The position numbers were made by a program, and so were the translations under genes. The notes under the pieces were generated by a model. It ran no database searches. It saw only the letters and a list, made by a program, of their open reading frames with translations, and had not been told where the DNA came from. DNA of 64,000 nt from Massilia phosphatilytica (lineage in GTDB: Bacteria > Pseudomonadota > Gammaproteobacteria > Burkholderiales > Burkholderiaceae_D). This document shows positions 17,591 through 26,901 of this stretch, in pieces; the stretch's first letter is position 1, and the number at the start of each line of letters is the position of its first letter. The DNA is taken from assembly GCF_002968015.1 (NCBI RefSeq), contig NZ_PUIP01000011.1, positions 62,001 to 126,000 on the forward strand, given 5' to 3'.

Positions 17591-18923
17591 GCCAATACGA
17601 TAGCAGAAGGCCGGCCAGGGCGCAGGCAAGGATGGTCTTGATCGTGCCGGTTCTGTAGCGCAATAGCGCCACCGCGGCGGCCGTGCCGATGGCGATCGCG
17701 CTCCAGCGCGGCGTGCCGTGATCGAGGAAGACGTGGGCACCGAAGAACACGGCCAGGCTCGCGATGACGCCGACGACGGCCGCCGAGATCGCCGTGAGCG
17801 GCGCCGTCAGGCGCACGTCGCCGCGCGTGGACTCCACCAGCGGTCCGCCCGCGAGGATGAACACGAACGACGGCAGGAACGTGAAGAACGTCACCACACA
17901 AGCTGCCGCCGCCCCGGCCAGGAAGCGTGCGCCGGGGCCGAACAGCGCATGGGTCCAGCCGCCGACGAAGCCGACGAACGCGACGATCATGATGAGTGGC
18001 CCGGGCGTCGTCTCGCCCAGCGCGAGACCGTCGATCATCTGGCCGGCGTCGAGCCAGTGGTATTGTTCGACGGCATGCTGCACGACGTAGGGCAGTACGG
18101 CATAGGCGCCGCCGAACGTCAGCAGCGCCATCTTGCCGAAGAACGCGGCCATGCGCGGCAGTTCGCCGTCCGGCCCGTAGACGAGGGCGAGTCCGGCCCA
18201 GCCCGCGAGCCCGATGGCGCAGCCGGCCACGCCGACCGTCGCGAGGCGCCGCCAGGCGAAGCGTGCGTGCGTCGGCGTCGGCGTCGTGTCGTCGATCAGC
18301 GCCGGCGGATGCGGGGTGCCGTCGGCCGCGGCCGCGTGCGCGCCGCCCGGCTCGAACAGCGCGGGCCGGAGGCGGCCGCCGGCCAGCCCGACGAACGCCG
18401 CGCCCAGGACGATCAGGGGAAACGGCACGCCCAGCAGGTCGATGCCGATGAACGCGGCGAGCGCGACACCGATCAGCAAGCCATTGCGGAGTGTCCGGCT
18501 GCCGATGCGCCACGCGGCCGCCAGCACGATGGCGACGACGGCCGGCTTGATGCCGGCCATGATGCCGGCGATGGCGGGCACCTGTCCCCACGCCATGTAG
18601 ATCCACGACAGCGCGATCAGCACGCCCAGCGACGGCAGCACGAACAGCACCCCGGCCGCGATCCCGCCCGGCACGCGGTGCAGCAGCCAGCCGATGTAGA
18701 TGGCCAGCTGCGTCGCTTCCGGTCCCGGCAGCAGCATGCAGTAATTCAGCGCGTGCAGGAACCGCCGCTCGGAAATCCAGCGGCGGCGTTCGACGAGCTC
18801 GGCATGCATCATCGCGATCTGCCCGGCCGGGCCGCCGAAGCTGATGAAGCCCAGCTTGAGCCAGTAGCGCAGGGCGGTGCGGAAGGAAACGGAAGCGGGT
18901 GGGGCTGACAAGGCGATGGGCAA
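17583..18923 (-). CDS. chrA: ChrA-type chromate/anion transporter, two-domain form
   Basis: 446 aa, about 10-12 membrane helices. Two homologous CHR halves are visible: the first with KLGFISFGGPAGQIAMMH and LLPGPEATQLAIYIGW, the second with LLTFGGAYAVLPYVV and GETTPGPLIMIVAFVGF. A non-conserved Pro/Thr/Ala loop (about 205-230) separates them. Long-chain ChrA proteins export chromate by proton exchange. No chrB regulator is next to it. Its stop overlaps the moaA start. Oxyanion transport next to molybdate-cofactor genes may be coincidental or may hint at another anion substrate. Confidence 0.92.
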   Translation of the reverse strand: MPIALSAPPASVSFRTALRYWLKLGFISFGGPAGQIAMMHAELVERRRWISERRFLHALNYCMLLPGPEATQLAIYIGWLLHRVPGGIAAGVLFVLPSLGVLIALSWIYMAWGQVPAIAGIMAGIKPAVVAIVLAAAWRIGSRTLRNGLLIGVALAAFIGIDLLGVPFPLIVLGAAFVGLAGGRLRPALFEPGGAHAAAADGTPHPPALIDDTTPTPTHARFAWRRLATVGVAGCAIGLAGWAGLALVYGPDGELPRMAAFFGKMALLTFGGAYAVLPYVVQHAVEQYHWLDAGQMIDGLALGETTPGPLIMIVAFVGFVGGWTHALFGPGARFLAGAAAACVVTFFTFLPSFVFILAGGPLVESTRGDVRLTAPLTAISAAVVGVIASLAVFFGAHVFLDHGTPRWSAIAIGTAAAVALLRYRTGTIKTILACALAGLLLSYWHG

Positions 18924-18953
18924 CGGATTGATGAGTTGCCCATCTTACACGCT

Positions 18954-19322
18954 TCAAACGGATGAACGATGGCTCACTTCCACCAGGATGCCGCCCGGCG
19001 CGTGGACATAGAACAGCGTCGCGCCGCGCTGGAACGAGACGGGCGGCAGGTCGGGCACGCCCGCCGCCTGCAGCCTGGCGTGAGCGGCGTGCACGGCTGC
19101 CACGGAGTCGACGAGGAAGCCGATGTGGAAGTTGTCGGGATAATCCTGGACGCCTTCCGTGCGGCGCCGCGTGAGGACGAGCGCGAATCCGCCTTCGCCC
19201 AGCAGCAGGGCGAAACCGTTGTTGCCGCGCGTTTCGCACAGGCGGAAGCCGAAATGGGTCGTGAAGAAGGCGGCGGTGGCCGCGACGTCGGGGACGGGGA
19301 GGTCGAGGTGATTGAGGTGCAT
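18954..19322 (-). CDS. VOC (glyoxalase/bleomycin-resistance) family protein
   Basis: 122 aa. One complete vicinal-oxygen-chelate unit of two beta-alpha-beta-beta-beta modules: it begins MHLNHLDLPVPDVAATAAFFTTHFGF and ends FYVHAPGGILVEVSHR. Candidate metal ligands are H5, the His in NFHIGFLVDS and the Glu in ILVEVS. The substrate cannot be told from sequence; relatives include glyoxalase I-like and fosfomycin/bleomycin-resistance-like proteins. It lies between chrA (30-nt gap) and the rne terminator, and may be the first gene of the chrA-moaA-mobA::moeA unit. Confidence 0.85.
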   Translation of the reverse strand: MHLNHLDLPVPDVAATAAFFTTHFGFRLCETRGNNGFALLLGEGGFALVLTRRRTEGVQDYPDNFHIGFLVDSVAAVHAAHARLQAAGVPDLPPVSFQRGATLFYVHAPGGILVEVSHRSSV

Positions 19323-19532
19323 GGCATGCTCCGAGAGTGGGTCCGCTCGGAACGACCAGCCACTGAGGGCAGGCGCGAACGAACCCGTTGGGCGCGACGG
19401 CGCCGGACGGTTCGTCGCGGGTACTCATGCGCGCACGCATGGAACAGAGCTTCGCGGAACATCCTGTGCGAAGGGATCGGGCTTACCAAAAACGATCCTG
19501 CCTTTTTCGACGCCGCCATCGTAGCACGGGTA

Positions 19533-19564
19533 TAAAAAAAAGGAAGCCGAAGCTTCCTTTTTTT
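19533..19564 (-). terminator. Bidirectional-looking terminator after rne
   Basis: GGAAGC (19542-19547), loop CGAA, GCTTCC (19552-19557), flanked by an A-run (19534-19541) and a T-run (19558-19564). It lies 12 nt after the rne stop on the minus strand. Confidence 0.88.
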
Positions 19565-19575
19565 GGGCGACGCGT

Positions 19576-22500
19576 TTATTGGCGCGTATCCACCTGGATC
19601 AGCGGCTCGTTGACCGGCGGCGGCGCCTGCTTGCGCGTGCGGCGCGGACGTGCCGGCGGTTCCGCCTGCGCGGCCGCTTCCTGGGCGGCGCGCAGCTTTT
19701 CCGGATCCGTCGAGGCCAGCGTCAGGCCGGCTTGTTCCAGCAGCTCGTTCAGGTCGGCCGGCGCGGCGGCAACAGGTGCCGGTGCCGGTGCGGGTGCCGG
19801 TGCGACAGCGGCGGCAACCGGCGCGGCTTGCGCGACGACAGGCAGCTCGGCTTCGACCGGCGCCGGAGCGGGCGCTGCGGCCGGGACTGGCGTTTCGACC
19901 GGCTGGGCGGCCGCATCGGCTTCGGCCTTGTCCGCCACGGCAGCGGCGACCGACTCGGTGGTCGGGAACGGCCACGCCGTCTGGACGGTTGCGGGGGCTT
20001 CGACAACGGGCTCGGCCTGCACGGCCGTCTCGGCCGGCGCTGCCGCCTGTGCAGCGGCCGCCGCTGCCGCAGCGGCGGCCTGCTCGGCCTTCGCCTGTTC
20101 GGCCTGGACGCGGGCAGCTTCCGCCTGCTCGGCCGCCGCTTTTTCCGCGGCGGCTTTCACGGCGGCAGCCTTGACCGATTCCGAGGTCGGGAACGGCCAC
20201 GGACCCAGTGCGACGGCCTTGGCGGGGTGCGCCTCGGGCTTGGCTTTCGCAGCTTTCGCTTCGGCCTGGACCTTGGCGGCTTCCTCGTCGGCCACCGGCG
20301 TGAAGGCCGGGGCGGCTTCGCCTTCGACGACGTCCTGCTCGGCGCCCTCGACCTGGTCACGGTCGCGACGGTTGCGGTTGCGGCCGCCACGACGACGACG
20401 ACGGCGCGGTTCGTCGCCCTGCGCGTCGGTGTCGAGTTCGTCACCAGCAGGGCCGGCGGTCGCTTCCGCGGCGGTCGCTTCCGCCACGTTCGCCGTCACC
20501 GGCTTCAGTGCTTCCGGGATCTCCGGCTCGCCGGCCAGCGTGATGGCCGCCTGGGCCGCCACGGCCTGGGCCGCGTTCAGCTCTTCCGACTTGGCCTCGG
20601 TCGGGGCGCGCTCGGCGCGTTCCGTGCGCTCGACACGCTCGCCGCCTTCACGCGGCTGGCGCGGCTGGCGCGGTGCGCGTTCCGGACGTTCGCCACGCTC
20701 CGGACGCTCGCCGCGTTCGGCACGCTCGCCACGTTCGGCGCGCGGGGCCTGCGACTGTGCATCCGCCGTGACGGCTGCCTGTTCGCGCGGCTCGCGGGCT
20801 TCGCGCGGTTGACGCGGCTGGCGCGGCGGACGTGCCGGCTTGCCTTCGGCCTCGACCGGCTTGGCGCCTTCCGCGACAGCGTTCACATCGCGTTCTTCGC
20901 GCTCGGCGCGGTTGCGGCCAGTGCCGCCGGCGGTGGCGTTGCGGCCGCCGCGGGCATTGCGCTGGCCACGGTTGCCACGCTCGCCGCGTTCGCCGGCGGC
21001 CGGTGCCGCTTCAGCGGGCTTCGGCGGTGCGACCGGGGCGGGCGGCGGGGCGATCGGGGCCGGACGGCCGAAGAAGAAATTGCGCAGTTTGGTGAAGAAG
21101 CCTTCCTCTGCCGGCGGAACGTAGGCAGCGGCGGGCGCGGCGGCGGGCGCCGGGGCGGGCGCCTCGACCGGCTTGGCCGGCTGGCGGTCGACCATCGGTG
21201 CCGGCTGGGCCGGGGTGATCGTCTTGACGACGGCTTCCTGGCGCGGCTTGGCTTCTTCCTTCTGGCGCTTGGCGAAGGCCATATCCGTGTCGGCCGACTC
21301 GGCCATCGTGTAGCTGGCGGCGTCGTCGTCCAGGCGCGGATCGTCGTGCTTGATGCGCTCGAGCTTGTAGTGCGGGGTTTCCAGGTGCTTGTTCGGCACC
21401 AGGATGACCGTGATGCGGTGGCGCGTCTCGATCTTCAGGACTTCGCCGCGCTTTTCGTTCAGCAGGAAAGCCGCGACGTCGACCGGGACCTGGACGTGGA
21501 TCGCGGCCGAGTTCTCCTTCATCGCCTCTTCCTGGATGATGCGCAGCACCTGCAGGGCGGACGATTCGGTATCGCGGATGTGGCCGGTGCCCGAGCAGCG
21601 CGGGCAGGTCACGTGCGAACCTTCCGACAGCGACGGACGCAGGCGCTGGCGCGACAGTTCCATCAGGCCGAAGCGCGAGATCTTGCCCATCTGGACGCGT
21701 GCACGGTCATGGTGCAGGGCATCCTTCAGGCGCTGTTCCACTTCGCGCTGGTTCTTGGCGACTTCCATGTCGATGAAGTCGATGACGATCAGGCCGCCCA
21801 GGTCGCGCAGGCGCAGCTGGCGGGCCACTTCATCGGCCGCTTCGCAGTTCGTGTTGAAAGCGGTGGTTTCGATGTCCGAACCGCGCGTCGCGCGGGCCGA
21901 GTTGACGTCGATGGAAACGAGGGCTTCGGTGTGGTCGATCACGATCGCGCCGCCCGACGGCAGCGGGACGGTGCGCGAATACGCGGTCTCGATCTGGTGT
22001 TCGATCTGGAAGCGGGAGAACAGCGGCACGTCGTCCGTGTAGCGCTTCACGCGGTGCGCCATGTCGGGCATCACGTGGCTCATGAACTGCTGGGCCTGGT
22101 CGAAGATCTCGTCGGTGTCGATCAGGACTTCGCCGATGTCAGGCTGGAAGTAGTCGCGGATGGCGCGGATGACCAGCGACGATTCTTGATAGATCAGGAA
22201 CGGACCTGGAGCCGACTTGCCGGCGCCTTCGATCGCGCGCCACAGCTGCATCAGGTAATTCAGGTCCCACTGGAGTTCTTCGACGTTGCGGCCGATGCCG
22301 GCGGTGCGGGCGATGACCGACATGCCCTGCGGCAGGTCCAGCTTGTCCATCGTCTCGCGCAGTTCCTGGCGCTCTTCGCCTTCGACGCGGCGCGACACGC
22401 CGCCGCCGCGCGGATTGTTCGGCATCAGGACCAGGTAGCGGCCGGCCAGCGAAATGAACGAAGTCAGGGCCGCGCCCTTGTTGCCGCGTTCTTCCTTCTC

Positions 22501-22809
22501 GACCTGGACCATGATTTCCTGGCCTTCGCGCAGGGCTTCCTTGATCGTGCAATTGCGAACGTCGACGCCGTCGCGGAAATAGGAGCGGGCAACTTCTTTG
22601 AAGGGGAGGAAACCGTGGCGCTCTTCGCCGTAGCTGACGAAGCAGGCTTCAAGAGAGGGTTCGATGCGGGTGATGACGCCTTTGTAGATATTCGACTTCC
22701 GCTGTTCGCGACCGGCGGTCTCGATATCGATGTCGATCAGTTTCTGGCCATCGACGATCGCTACGCGCAGCTCCTCTTGCTGCGTAGCGTTAAACAACAT
22801 ACGTTTCAT
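19576..22809 (-). CDS. rne: Ribonuclease E
   Basis: 1077 aa. The N-terminal catalytic half (about 1-510) has the S1 domain (KSNIYKGVITRIEPSLEACFV), the 5'-sensor/RNase H region, the metal-binding Asp residues in LVSIDVNSARATRG and GLIVIDFIDM, and the Zn-link CPRCSGTG. The C-terminal half is low-complexity: Arg/Gly/Glu-rich blocks (RGERGNRGQR, PRQPRQPRE) that should bind RNA or degradosome partners, Ala-rich stretches, and two copies of WPFPT(S/T)ESV. It is the main endonuclease for mRNA decay and rRNA processing, probably membrane-associated. An 824-nt gap separates it from divergent rluC, leaving room for a long autoregulatory leader. Confidence 0.97.
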   Translation of the reverse strand: MKRMLFNATQQEELRVAIVDGQKLIDIDIETAGREQRKSNIYKGVITRIEPSLEACFVSYGEERHGFLPFKEVARSYFRDGVDVRNCTIKEALREGQEIMVQVEKEERGNKGAALTSFISLAGRYLVLMPNNPRGGGVSRRVEGEERQELRETMDKLDLPQGMSVIARTAGIGRNVEELQWDLNYLMQLWRAIEGAGKSAPGPFLIYQESSLVIRAIRDYFQPDIGEVLIDTDEIFDQAQQFMSHVMPDMAHRVKRYTDDVPLFSRFQIEHQIETAYSRTVPLPSGGAIVIDHTEALVSIDVNSARATRGSDIETTAFNTNCEAADEVARQLRLRDLGGLIVIDFIDMEVAKNQREVEQRLKDALHHDRARVQMGKISRFGLMELSRQRLRPSLSEGSHVTCPRCSGTGHIRDTESSALQVLRIIQEEAMKENSAAIHVQVPVDVAAFLLNEKRGEVLKIETRHRITVILVPNKHLETPHYKLERIKHDDPRLDDDAASYTMAESADTDMAFAKRQKEEAKPRQEAVVKTITPAQPAPMVDRQPAKPVEAPAPAPAAAPAAAYVPPAEEGFFTKLRNFFFGRPAPIAPPPAPVAPPKPAEAAPAAGERGERGNRGQRNARGGRNATAGGTGRNRAEREERDVNAVAEGAKPVEAEGKPARPPRQPRQPREAREPREQAAVTADAQSQAPRAERGERAERGERPERGERPERAPRQPRQPREGGERVERTERAERAPTEAKSEELNAAQAVAAQAAITLAGEPEIPEALKPVTANVAEATAAEATAGPAGDELDTDAQGDEPRRRRRRGGRNRNRRDRDQVEGAEQDVVEGEAAPAFTPVADEEAAKVQAEAKAAKAKPEAHPAKAVALGPWPFPTSESVKAAAVKAAAEKAAAEQAEAARVQAEQAKAEQAAAAAAAAAAQAAAPAETAVQAEPVVEAPATVQTAWPFPTTESVAAAVADKAEADAAAQPVETPVPAAAPAPAPVEAELPVVAQAAPVAAAVAPAPAPAPAPVAAAPADLNELLEQAGLTLASTDPEKLRAAQEAAAQAEPPARPRRTRKQAPPPVNEPLIQVDTRQ
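19948..20199 (-). repeat. Duplicated WPFPT-ESV peptide motif inside the RNase E tail
   Basis: The codons at 19948-19974 and 20173-20199 both encode WPFPT(T/S)ESV, each followed or preceded by Ala/Glu/Lys helical repeats. The Trp-Pro-Phe core stands out in an otherwise low-complexity tail. It resembles the short linear motifs that anchor degradosome partners in other RNase E tails. Confidence 0.7.
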
Positions 22810-23633
22810 TTTTATAAACTCCGCGACCCGTGGGCCGTTTCATGCCGTCTTTATGCAAGAGCGGCGAAAGTACAGGGATGTACGCGGGGAACGGAGTGTT
22901 GGCGGTGGTATGCCCGGGGCGTGACACGGCATGGCCGGCCACAGGGCGCAGTGGCGTCGAACGACATTGCCCCGCGCACGAACGTCCTTGCCGGCCCGGG
23001 CGGCCCGATCGGGGCGGCACAGGGGCAGACAAGCGGTGCGACACAGCCAGATCTTCAGTCGGCGTGCATGCCGGGGAGCGGAAGGGTGCTGCCGAAACGG
23101 GCGCTCCGGGGCGTGAAGACCGCGGTGCGCACTGCGCACCTGCTTGATCTTCCCGGATGACTGTCTCCAACAACACTGCTACAGCTCACGACGGTCTAGC
23201 GGCTCCTTACTTCGGGTCGGGCGAAATGGCAAGCGTTATCGACGCCATCACCCGGCGAGCCGACCCTGCGGCCGGCTTGCCGGTACTTATCCTTACAATT
23301 CCAAACAATCCAATCCTGCATCCTGTGCGGCTACCCGATTGCAACTGCGGTGCAACCCAGGTTCGCACTGGAATGTGCGTACACGTCTAGAAATCCTTGA
23401 AATCCGCCGCTGCGCTTTCGCATTGTCGCTGCGATGCCGCGACACTACTGCCGCTTGCGACGGTTTGGGGATTCCGTTTTTTTCCATCGAATTTGCATTT
23501 TGGCGGGGCCGATGGAGACGCCCCTGTGTAAAATATCGTTTTAATTCTTACACCTGCAGAGGTTTGACCGCCGCCTGTCGATTATATATTCAAAATGAAG
23601 GACTTAGAGAGAATTTCTGGGAAGACAGAGCGA
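22810..23633. other. Divergent rne/rluC intergenic region, probable long rne leader
   Basis: 824 nt without a convincing gene. The GC-rich part near rne (22900-23130) can form many hairpins, and a conspicuous A/T-rich part lies at 23460-23600. In other bacteria rne carries a long 5' leader that senses RNase E activity, so an analogous leader is plausible here. The A/T-rich part should hold the two divergent promoters, but I could not place -35/-10 pairs with confidence. Confidence 0.5.
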
Positions 23634-24656
23634 ATGACCTTGCAAAACGATGTTGTTCCCCCTTCATCACAGACAGATAGCCGCCCACCTGCCGCCGCCC
23701 AGTTTGTCACAATCACCGAGGAAGAAGCAGGCCAGCGCATCGATAACTACCTGCTGCGCGTCTGCAAAGGTGTACCAAAAAGCCATATTTATCGCATCCT
23801 CCGCTCCGGCGAAGTGCGCGTGAACAAAGGTCGCATCGATCAACTGTACCGCCTGGCGACGGGCGACATCGTCCGTATCCCGCCTGTCCGCATCGCCGAA
23901 AAGGCCGCGGGCAGCGCCCCCGTGCCCGGAGCGGAATTTGCCATTGTGCATGAAGACAACCACCTGCTCGTGATCGACAAGCCAGCAGGCGTGGCCGTGC
24001 ACGGCGGCTCGGGCGTGTCGTATGGCGTCATCGAACAATTGCGCGCGGCCCGGCCGGACGCCAAATTCCTGGAACTGGTGCACCGCCTGGACCGTGAAAC
24101 GTCCGGCTTGCTGTTGCTTGCAAAGAAACGTTCCGCGTTGACTAGCCTGCACGAGCAAATGCGCGACGGCACAACCGACAAGCGCTACCTGACCATGGTC
24201 GCCGGCGACTGGCGCAATCCGCGCCAGCACGTGAAGCTGCCGTTGCATAAGTACACGACGCCGGATGGCGAGCGTCGCGTCGTCGTGCAGGCGGGTGGCC
24301 AGGAAGCGCATACCGTGTTCAACCTGCTGCGCAAGTGGCCGGAATACGCGCTGCTGGAAGCGGAACTCAAGACGGGACGCACGCACCAGATCCGCGTGCA
24401 CCTGGCGTCGTCCGGCTTTCCGATTCTCGGTGACGAGAAATACGGCGATTTTGCGCTCAACAAGCAGCTTCAGAAGGCAACCGACGCGCGTGGTGCCCTG
24501 CGCCGCATGTTCCTGCACGCGTACCAGATCACGTTCCAGCACCCCGAGACGGGCAAGCCGCTGACCCTGAAGGCGCCGTTGCCGGCGGAATGCGAGCGTT
24601 TCTTGGTAAGCTTGGGGCCAGCGCAAGAAGTCAAAACACGCACCACCAATCGATAA
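23634..24656 (+). CDS. rluC: 23S rRNA pseudouridine synthase RluC-like
   Basis: 340 aa from the ATG at 23634, which has GGAAGA about 9 nt upstream. An in-frame ATG at 23595 would add 13 residues but lacks a ribosome site. An S4-like RNA-binding domain (IDNYLLRVCKGVPKSHIYRILRSGEVRVNKGR) precedes the RluA-family catalytic core. That core has the active-site Asp in LVHRLDRETSGLLLLAK and the motif GRTHQIRVHLAS. It is expected to modify uridines near 955/2504/2580 of 23S rRNA. It starts the conserved rluC-HAD-Rieske-sppA row. Confidence 0.92.
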   Translation: MTLQNDVVPPSSQTDSRPPAAAQFVTITEEEAGQRIDNYLLRVCKGVPKSHIYRILRSGEVRVNKGRIDQLYRLATGDIVRIPPVRIAEKAAGSAPVPGAEFAIVHEDNHLLVIDKPAGVAVHGGSGVSYGVIEQLRAARPDAKFLELVHRLDRETSGLLLLAKKRSALTSLHEQMRDGTTDKRYLTMVAGDWRNPRQHVKLPLHKYTTPDGERRVVVQAGGQEAHTVFNLLRKWPEYALLEAELKTGRTHQIRVHLASSGFPILGDEKYGDFALNKQLQKATDARGALRRMFLHAYQITFQHPETGKPLTLKAPLPAECERFLVSLGPAQEVKTRTTNR

Positions 24657-24756
24657 CGCGCCAATCGGAACCCGATCCCGCCAGCGGCAGATCCTGCTGA
24701 CGGGACGGATTCCTGCAGGCGGGAATGAGGAGCCGGCGCCACGAGCGCTGGGAGAC

Positions 24757-25416
24757 ATGGTAAGAAAGCAATTCGATTTGATTGTGTTCGACTGGGACGG
24801 CACGCTGATGGACAGCACCGCCACCATCGTCAAATGTATACAGTCCGCGGCCAAGGACCTTGGCCTGGCTGTACCGAGCGACGCCGCGGCCTCGCACGTG
24901 ATCGGCCTCGGGCTGGGCGAAGCCATGCAGGCCGTCATGCCGAACATCGATCCGGCGCTGTATCCGCGCATGGTCGAACGCTATCGCTACCACTTCCTGA
25001 CGAAGGACCATGAACTCGTCCTGTTCCAGGGCGTGCGGGCGATGCTGGACGAGCTCTCCCAGCAGGGCTATTTCCTGGCGGTTGCCACGGGCAAGAGTCG
25101 GGTCGGCCTGAACCGCGCCCTGAACGCGGCGGGCCTGCTCTCCGTGTTCGATGCGACCCGTTGCGCCGACGAGACATTTTCCAAACCGCATCCGGCAATG
25201 TTGCAAGAATTGACAAGGGAACTCGGCCAGGACATGCGGCGTACCGTTATGATCGGCGACACAACGCATGACTTGCTTATGGCAAATAATGCCGGCGCCG
25301 CCGGCATCGCCGTCGAGTATGGCGCCCATCCAGTCCAGCAGTTGCAGGCATGCCACCCGGTTTTCACGGCAAAGAACGTGCCCGAATTGCATCAGTGGCT
25401 GGTCGAGAACGCATGA
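24757..25416 (+). CDS. HAD-superfamily phosphatase (phosphoglycolate-phosphatase-like)
   Basis: 219 aa cytoplasmic HAD hydrolase. Motif I is FDWDGTLMDS with nucleophile D12 and acid D14, motif II is VATGKSR, the motif III Lys is in FSKPHP, and motif IV is IGDTTHD. A helical cap lies between motifs I and II. Substrate specificity is not certain; Gph-type phosphoglycolate or other small phosphoesters are possible. The Rieske gene overlaps its stop (ATGA). Confidence 0.9.
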   Translation: MVRKQFDLIVFDWDGTLMDSTATIVKCIQSAAKDLGLAVPSDAAASHVIGLGLGEAMQAVMPNIDPALYPRMVERYRYHFLTKDHELVLFQGVRAMLDELSQQGYFLAVATGKSRVGLNRALNAAGLLSVFDATRCADETFSKPHPAMLQELTRELGQDMRRTVMIGDTTHDLLMANNAGAAGIAVEYGAHPVQQLQACHPVFTAKNVPELHQWLVENA

Positions 25417-25811
25417 GCGATACCGAAGACGTCTACATCTGCGATTCCATGACCGTCGAGGACGGCGGCAAGGGCGTCCGTTTCCCCGTGCGGGCGTTCG
25501 GTGACGACGCGACCGGTTTCGTCGTGCGCTTCGGCGGCAAGATCTACGCCTACCTGAACCGCTGCGCCCACGTACCGGTCGAGCTGGACTGGTTCAAGGG
25601 CGAGTTCTTTGAATCGAGCAAACTTTACCTCATGTGTTCGACGCATGGCGCCATCTACTTGCCCGAGAGCGGCGCCTGCGCGGGCGGACCTTGCCGCGGC
25701 GGCAAACTGCGGCCGATTACCGTAAGGGAAGCCGATCACCGGATTTATTGGCAACCGGACCAGCACATCCGTCCGCCGACAGCGGGCCTGCGCGACAGCC
25801 AGATGGGATAA
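25413..25811 (+). CDS. Rieske [2Fe-2S] domain protein
   Basis: 132 aa. The start at 25413 overlaps the preceding stop (ATGA). Rieske ligands are C51 and H53 (RCAHVPVELDW) and C75 and H78 (LMCSTHGAIY), with the usual spacing. It is a small soluble ferredoxin-like protein with no membrane anchor. This gene is widely conserved between the HAD phosphatase and sppA in Burkholderiales. Its electron-transfer partner is unknown. Confidence 0.9.
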   Translation: MSDTEDVYICDSMTVEDGGKGVRFPVRAFGDDATGFVVRFGGKIYAYLNRCAHVPVELDWFKGEFFESSKLYLMCSTHGAIYLPESGACAGGPCRGGKLRPITVREADHRIYWQPDQHIRPPTAGLRDSQMG

Positions 25812-25826
25812 CCACACCAGGTATCT

Positions 25827-26828
25827 ATGAGCGACAACACCAGGAACGACAATCCGATCGACAACCGACCGCCCGCCCCGGCGAGCTCCAGCAACTGGGA
25901 ACGCGAGACCCTCGAGCGTCTTGTGTTCGCCACCGTACGCGAGCAGCGGGCCTCGCGCCGTTGGGGCATCTTCTTCAAACTGTCCTTTCTTTTGCTGGCA
26001 TTTTTCGCGATCTGGGCTTATTTCGACTTCAACTTCGGCACTTCGGATATCGAGGCGCTGGGCCGCCACACCGCACTGATCGAGATCGACGGCGCCATCG
26101 AGGACGAGGGCAGTGGCGCGGCCGACACCGTCATCCCGTCGCTGAACAAGGCATTTTCCGATCCGGGGTCGGCGGCCATCGTCCTCCGCATTAACAGCCC
26201 GGGCGGCAGCCCCGTGCAGGCCGGCATCATCGTCGACGAAATCCAGCGCCTCAAGAAGGGCTATCCGAACAAGCCGCTGTACGTGGTCGTGGACGAGATT
26301 TGCGCGTCGGGCGGCTATTACATCGCGGCGGCTGCCGACAAGATCTACGTCAACAAGGCAAGTATCGTCGGGTCTGTCGGCGTCCTGATGGATGGCTTCG
26401 GCTTCACCGGCCTCATGGACAAGCTCGGCATCGAGCGCCGCCTGCTGACGGCGGGCGAGAACAAGGGCTTCCTCGATCCGTTCAGCCCGCAGTCCGACAA
26501 GCAGAAGCAGCATGCGCTTGAAATGCTGGGCGAGATCCACGAGCAATTCATTGCCGTCGTGCGTGCCGGGCGCGGCAAGCGCCTGAAGGAAAATCCGGAA
26601 ATCTTTTCCGGCCTTTACTGGACTGGTGCCAAGGCAGTCGAGATGGGCCTGGCGGATGGCTTCGGCACCGTGGACACGGTCGCACGCGAGGTCGTGAAGG
26701 CGGAAGACATCATCGATTACACGGCGCACGAAGGCTTGCCCGAGCGCGTGCTGAAGAAATTTGGCGCATCGGTCGGCGCCGGTGCGGTGCATTCGATCTA
26801 CCGGGGTGCCGTGCCCAGCTTGCGCTGA
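25827..26828 (+). CDS. sppA: Signal peptide peptidase SppA, short (S49) form
   Basis: 333 aa. One membrane helix (about 51-67, FKLSFLLLAFFAIWAYF) precedes a periplasmic S49 protease domain. The Ser/Lys dyad is visible: S161 in EICASGGYYIA and K213 in AGENKGFLDPFSP. The 52-residue spacing equals that of Bacillus SppA. It cleaves remnant signal peptides in the membrane. It is the last gene of the rluC-HAD-Rieske-sppA row. Confidence 0.93.
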   Translation: MSDNTRNDNPIDNRPPAPASSSNWERETLERLVFATVREQRASRRWGIFFKLSFLLLAFFAIWAYFDFNFGTSDIEALGRHTALIEIDGAIEDEGSGAADTVIPSLNKAFSDPGSAAIVLRINSPGGSPVQAGIIVDEIQRLKKGYPNKPLYVVVDEICASGGYYIAAAADKIYVNKASIVGSVGVLMDGFGFTGLMDKLGIERRLLTAGENKGFLDPFSPQSDKQKQHALEMLGEIHEQFIAVVRAGRGKRLKENPEIFSGLYWTGAKAVEMGLADGFGTVDTVAREVVKAEDIIDYTAHEGLPERVLKKFGASVGAGAVHSIYRGAVPSLR

Positions 26829-26867
26829 GCACGGGCACCTAGCAACTGATATGTCTCAATATTGGGC

Positions 26868-26895
26868 TTGAAACTTACGAACCGTGGTCTATAGT
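26868..26895 (+). promoter_or_regulatory. Candidate sigma-70 promoter for a small RNA
   Basis: TTGAAA (26868-26873) and TATAGT (26890-26895) are separated by 16 nt. They lie 40 nt after the sppA stop, and a strong terminator lies about 160 nt downstream. Confidence 0.5.
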
Positions 26896-26901
26896 TGGTG
26901 T

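Noticed and set aside
19579..23160. 1193-codon open frame on the plus strand opposite rne
   Set aside because: It is antisense to a clear RNase E. Its Arg/Gly/Leu-rich low-complexity composition is the shadow of the GC-rich rne codons.
23157..23390. 77-codon frame upstream of rluC
   Set aside because: No domain, and it lies in the rne/rluC control region. The peptide does not resemble any known leader or protein.
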